Source of the DNA: Sphaerochaeta sp.
GTDB taxonomy: Bacteria; Spirochaetota; Spirochaetia; Sphaerochaetales; Sphaerochaetaceae
Assembly (NCBI GenBank): GCA_023228445.1
Contig: JALOBD010000033.1
Location: 1-16,678, forward strand
Direction of reading: 5' to 3'
DNA: 16,678 bases
Position 1 is the stretch's first letter. Each line of letters opens with the position of its first letter. Of the stretch, positions 14,110 through 16,678 are shown one piece after another. The notes under the pieces were generated by a model, which worked only from the letters and a program-made list of their open reading frames with translations, was not told the origin of the DNA and ran no database searches. The translations under genes and the position numbers were made by a program.

Positions 14110-15206
14110 AGCATGCTCTGTGCGATCTCTCGGGCGAGCCGGTCCTGCTGTGTGATCTCTGCCAGGGTACTGCCGTTGCCACTCCACTCCCGTTCAACGG
14201 TGGCCCGTACCACATCGATCATCGTCGGGTATGAAATCCTCCCCTCCAAGAATGCGGCCACCGCTACCTCGTCGGCCGCATTGAAGGCGATGGCGCTCAA
14301 GTCTTGACGGCGAAGGATATCATAGGCGAGCGAGAGGAGGGGGAATCGCTGGTGATCGGGCTCTTCGAAGGTCAGCGTGAGGTGGGAGAAGTCGAGTGGC
14401 TCGACGACGGCTGCAGGACCATCGAGCAACGCGTTGATGATGGCCAGGCTCATGTCCGGCTTGCTCAGTTGGGCGTAGGTTGCACCATCGAGAGTCCGGA
14501 TCATCGAGTGGATGATGGATTGGGGGTGGATGACTACCTCGATGTGGTCTCCATCGAAACCAAAGAGCGCGGCAGCTTCGATGATCTCAAGAGCTTTGTT
14601 GGCCAGAGTTGCGCTGTCGATGGTGATCTTCGCCCCCATCTGCCAGGTGGGGTGGGCAAGTGCATCTTCGGCGGTGATGTGGGCAAAGCGGTCACTCTCC
14701 CAGAGGCGGAATGGTCCCCCGCTTGCCGTCAGGATCAATGATTCGACGTGGCTCCGCTTATGGCCAGCGAGCAGTGTGGCGATGGCTGAGTGTTCGCTGT
14801 CCACAGGAATGATGCGGCAGCCGTGCGCACGGGCGGTGGCAAAGAGCAGCGAACCGCCGCAGACCACCGACTCCTTGTTGGCCAACGCCAGGTCGATGCC
14901 TCTCTCCAAGGTCGCCAACGAGGCTCGCAGACCAGCAAAGCCGCTGATGGCATTGAGCACAATGTCGGGGCGGTGGTCGTCAAGCATCGCCTCAAGGCCC
15001 TCGTGGCCGTGGTATAAGCCCTCGACGTGGGTCCCGGTGCTGCACAAGGCCTCTGCGTTATGGGCGTGTCCATCACCGATCATCTGCTCGATGTTGGTGT
15101 GAGAGGAGAGGCCGATGACTTTCACGGGCAGTGAGAACCTCCTGATGGCAGTGAGGGTCGTCTGTCCGATGGAGCCGCTGGAGCCCAGGATGGTGAGTCG
15201 TTTCAT
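14106..15206 (-). CDS. dxr: 1-deoxy-D-xylulose 5-phosphate reductoisomerase
   Basis: Makes 2-C-methyl-D-erythritol 4-phosphate in the non-mevalonate isoprenoid pathway, upstream of the substrate of UppS in the same operon. 366 aa, slightly short for the family. NADPH-binding GSSGSIGQTT (8-17); NKESVV (110-115); metal ligands in DSEHSAI (136-142, Glu138) and in SATLANKALEIIE (198-210, Glu207); substrate loop ASGGPFR (161-167); HPQSIIHSM (227-235). All active-site motifs look intact. ATG 15206 overlaps the cdsA stop (ATGA), and the stop overlaps the rseP start in the same way. Confidence 0.97.
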   Translation of the reverse strand: MKRLTILGSSGSIGQTTLTAIRRFSLPVKVIGLSSHTNIEQMIGDGHAHNAEALCSTGTHVEGLYHGHEGLEAMLDDHRPDIVLNAISGFAGLRASLATLERGIDLALANKESVVCGGSLLFATARAHGCRIIPVDSEHSAIATLLAGHKRSHVESLILTASGGPFRLWESDRFAHITAEDALAHPTWQMGAKITIDSATLANKALEIIEAAALFGFDGDHIEVVIHPQSIIHSMIRTLDGATYAQLSKPDMSLAIINALLDGPAAVVEPLDFSHLTLTFEEPDHQRFPLLSLAYDILRRQDLSAIAFNAADEVAVAAFLEGRISYPTMIDVVRATVEREWSGNGSTLAEITQQDRLAREIAQSML

Positions 15207-16042
15207 AGCATTGTCAGAAGCAACCAGAAGATCGGGGCGCCGACGAGCATCGAATCGATTGAATCGAGTAATCCGCCGCGCCCGGGAATGAGGTGGCCAC
15301 TGTCCTTGACGTCGACCGATCGCTTGAAGGCGCTTTCGATGAGGTCGCCGATGTTGGCTGCCGTAGCGGTGGCAAATCCGACCAAGAGTGACGCCGCTGG
15401 TGAGATATGGGCAGCGGCATTCGGCATACCGAGGCAGAAGAGCAAGCCCAAGGCCATGGCACTTACCGTCCCGCCGACAAATCCAGCGAGCGACTTATTG
15501 GGGCTGACCTGCACCACGCCGCGGTTCCCCTTGCCCAACCATATGCCGAAGACGAAGGCGAAGACGTCGTTTCCGAAGATCAGGAGGAAGAAGAGCAAGA
15601 GCGCCTCGGCGGCGAAGGCGAGGCTGGTGAGCCGCTGGATGTAGGTGATCAAGAGGCCAGGGTAGACCAAGAGCAGCGCCTTGGCCCCAATGCGCAAGAG
15701 CGAACCCTTATAGTGGTCGGCCTTGCCGACGATGATCTCCATGGAGAAGAAGACCAAGGCAAGACCCATCAACGAGAGGTCGACGATGGGCAGGGCCGGG
15801 CGATAGGCGATCTCGACCCACTGGGCCAGTGGCAACAGGCCGATGAGCAGCGGGACTGTTCGGGGCAACGACACAGACGCCTTGGCAAAAAGACCCCGCA
15901 TTTCGCTTGCCGCGGCGATGGCCGTCAATACCGCAAGGGCGGAGAGGGCTGCATGGGAGCGTTGGGGCAAGAAGTAGATCATGATGAAGAGGACGGGCAA
16001 GGTGATGGCGGTGGTCAGGACCCGCTTTGTCATTGATGTCAT
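15203..16042 (-). CDS. cdsA: Phosphatidate cytidylyltransferase
   Basis: Membrane enzyme making CDP-diacylglycerol from phosphatidate and CTP for phospholipid synthesis. 279 aa with several hydrophobic helices. The C-terminal CdsA signature is present: ESAFKRSVDVKDSGHLIPGR followed by GGLLDSIDS. Two signature positions differ: the His of HGG is Arg, and the DR pair is DS. Core Lys and Asp residues (KR, KDSG, LLD, IDS) remain, so activity is expected. GGAGG (16053-16049) lies six bases before ATG 16042, which also overlaps the uppS stop as ATGA; a second ATG at 16033 is less well placed. Confidence 0.93.
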   Translation of the reverse strand: MTSMTKRVLTTAITLPVLFIMIYFLPQRSHAALSALAVLTAIAAASEMRGLFAKASVSLPRTVPLLIGLLPLAQWVEIAYRPALPIVDLSLMGLALVFFSMEIIVGKADHYKGSLLRIGAKALLLVYPGLLITYIQRLTSLAFAAEALLLFFLLIFGNDVFAFVFGIWLGKGNRGVVQVSPNKSLAGFVGGTVSAMALGLLFCLGMPNAAAHISPAASLLVGFATATAANIGDLIESAFKRSVDVKDSGHLIPGRGGLLDSIDSMLVGAPIFWLLLTML

Positions 16043-16678
16043 TCAACACCTCCAAATTTCCTGACCCGCTGGCCATAGTCGCGGCAGACAGTCTTTACCT
16101 CTTCGGCTCCCCAGTCCGGCCACAGTGTCTCGTAGAAGCCGAGCTCCGCATAGGCGCTCTCCCAGAGGAGGAAGTTGCTCAACCTTCGTTCATTCGCGCT
16201 TCTTACTATCATATCGACGACGGGAAGGTCGGGCAAGTCCAAATTTTGTCCGATCTCCTCCTCGCCGATCATCGTTTTGGAGTCTGTCGCCAGAATACGG
16301 TTCACTGCCCGGCAGATTTCATCCCGTCCGCCGTAGTTGATTGCGATCACCGCGGTGATCGCATCGTTGTCCTTCGTCGCCTCTTCGGTGGATGCGATTG
16401 CCTCCTGTACCGCAACAGGCAAGGCCGCGAGATCTCCGCGCCCCCTGACGCGGATGCCATGGCGGTTGTAGAAAGAGAGCTCTCCGTGGAGTTTGGCGAC
16501 GATGAGGTGCATCAAATAGGCCACCTCCTGCTCGCTCCGCTTCCAGTTCTCGGTGGAGAAGGCGTAGAAGGTGACTACCTTGATTCCCTGTGCCTTGGCC
16601 TCAAGGATGACCCGTTTGAGCGCCTTCAAGCCCTCGATGTGCCCGGCGGTACGAGGAAGCGACCGCTCTTTCGCCCAA
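16039..16678 (-). CDS. uppS: Isoprenyl (undecaprenyl) diphosphate synthase (5' end outside window)
   Basis: Cis-prenyltransferase that builds the C55 lipid carrier used in peptidoglycan synthesis. The frame is open to the right edge: 212 codons are visible and about 25-30 N-terminal residues, including the catalytic Asp of DGNGRW, are missing. The visible part begins WAKERSLPRTAGHIEG, then FSTENWKRS and INYGGRDEI, and LSNFLLWESAYAELGF. In the late motif the usual IRTxGExR is IVRSANERR, with Thr to Ser and Gly to Asn; the Arg, Glu and Ser that bind diphosphate are kept. Any start inside the window near 16629 (TTG) would remove conserved sequence and is wrong. Stop overlaps the cdsA start (ATGA). 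Confidence 0.95.
   Translation of the reverse strand, partial: WAKERSLPRTAGHIEGLKALKRVILEAKAQGIKVVTFYAFSTENWKRSEQEVAYLMHLIVAKLHGELSFYNRHGIRVRGRGDLAALPVAVQEAIASTEEATKDNDAITAVIAINYGGRDEICRAVNRILATDSKTMIGEEEIGQNLDLPDLPVVDMIVRSANERRLSNFLLWESAYAELGFYETLWPDWGAEEVKTVCRDYGQRVRKFGGVE

Overview
The window looks like chromosomal DNA of a GC-rich spirochaete (high-50s to about 60 percent GC by eye). The block rpsF-ssb-rpsR-(DUF2232)-rplI-dnaB and the block uppS-cdsA-dxr-rseP match arrangements known in Treponema and relatives. A Sphaerochaeta-like or other treponeme-related lineage is my inference; there is no rRNA here to settle it.

Layout. 1-1775 (minus): hflK-hflC, the SPFH-family partners of the FtsH protease; hflC runs off the left edge. 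A good sigma-70 promoter for the pair lies in the 101-bp divergent gap before metG. 1877-5094 (plus): metG (methionyl-tRNA synthetase with a C-terminal tRNA-binding domain), then a FemA/FemX-type aminoacyltransferase. 5066-6385 (minus): murD, overlapping the FemX-like gene tail to tail by 29 bp. 6386-8233 is an accessory-looking interval. It holds an eroded ankyrin-repeat gene, an intact DraG-type ADP-ribosylglycohydrolase with its own promoter, and what looks like the signal-peptide stump of a dead lipoprotein gene.

8234-12734 (plus) is a translation and replication island. It starts with a 30-codon, extremely basic ribosomal protein of the bS22/mS38 (AURKAIP1/COX24) type, starting at GTG, with its own promoter and a strong intrinsic terminator. 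Next comes the rpsF operon: an extended -10 promoter, a leader RNA that folds like the S6:S18-binding element and buries the rpsF Shine-Dalgarno, then rpsF, ssb, rpsR, a DUF2232 membrane protein, rplI (with a long Ala/Glu tail) and dnaB, with gaps of 2-24 nt. 12724-16678 (minus): uppS (its 5' end lies beyond the right edge), cdsA, dxr and rseP. Every junction there is a 4-base ATGA overlap, and rseP overlaps dnaB tail to tail by 11 bp.

How the genes work together: most of the window is core envelope biology (MurD and the FemX-like enzyme for peptidoglycan precursors, UppS for the lipid carrier, Dxr for isoprenoids, CdsA for phospholipids, RseP and HflKC for membrane proteolysis) plus core translation and replication. 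I see no phage, IS, CRISPR or tRNA. The points of most interest are the S6:S18 leader, the 30-aa ribosomal protein, and the decayed ankyrin / DraG / lipoprotein interval.
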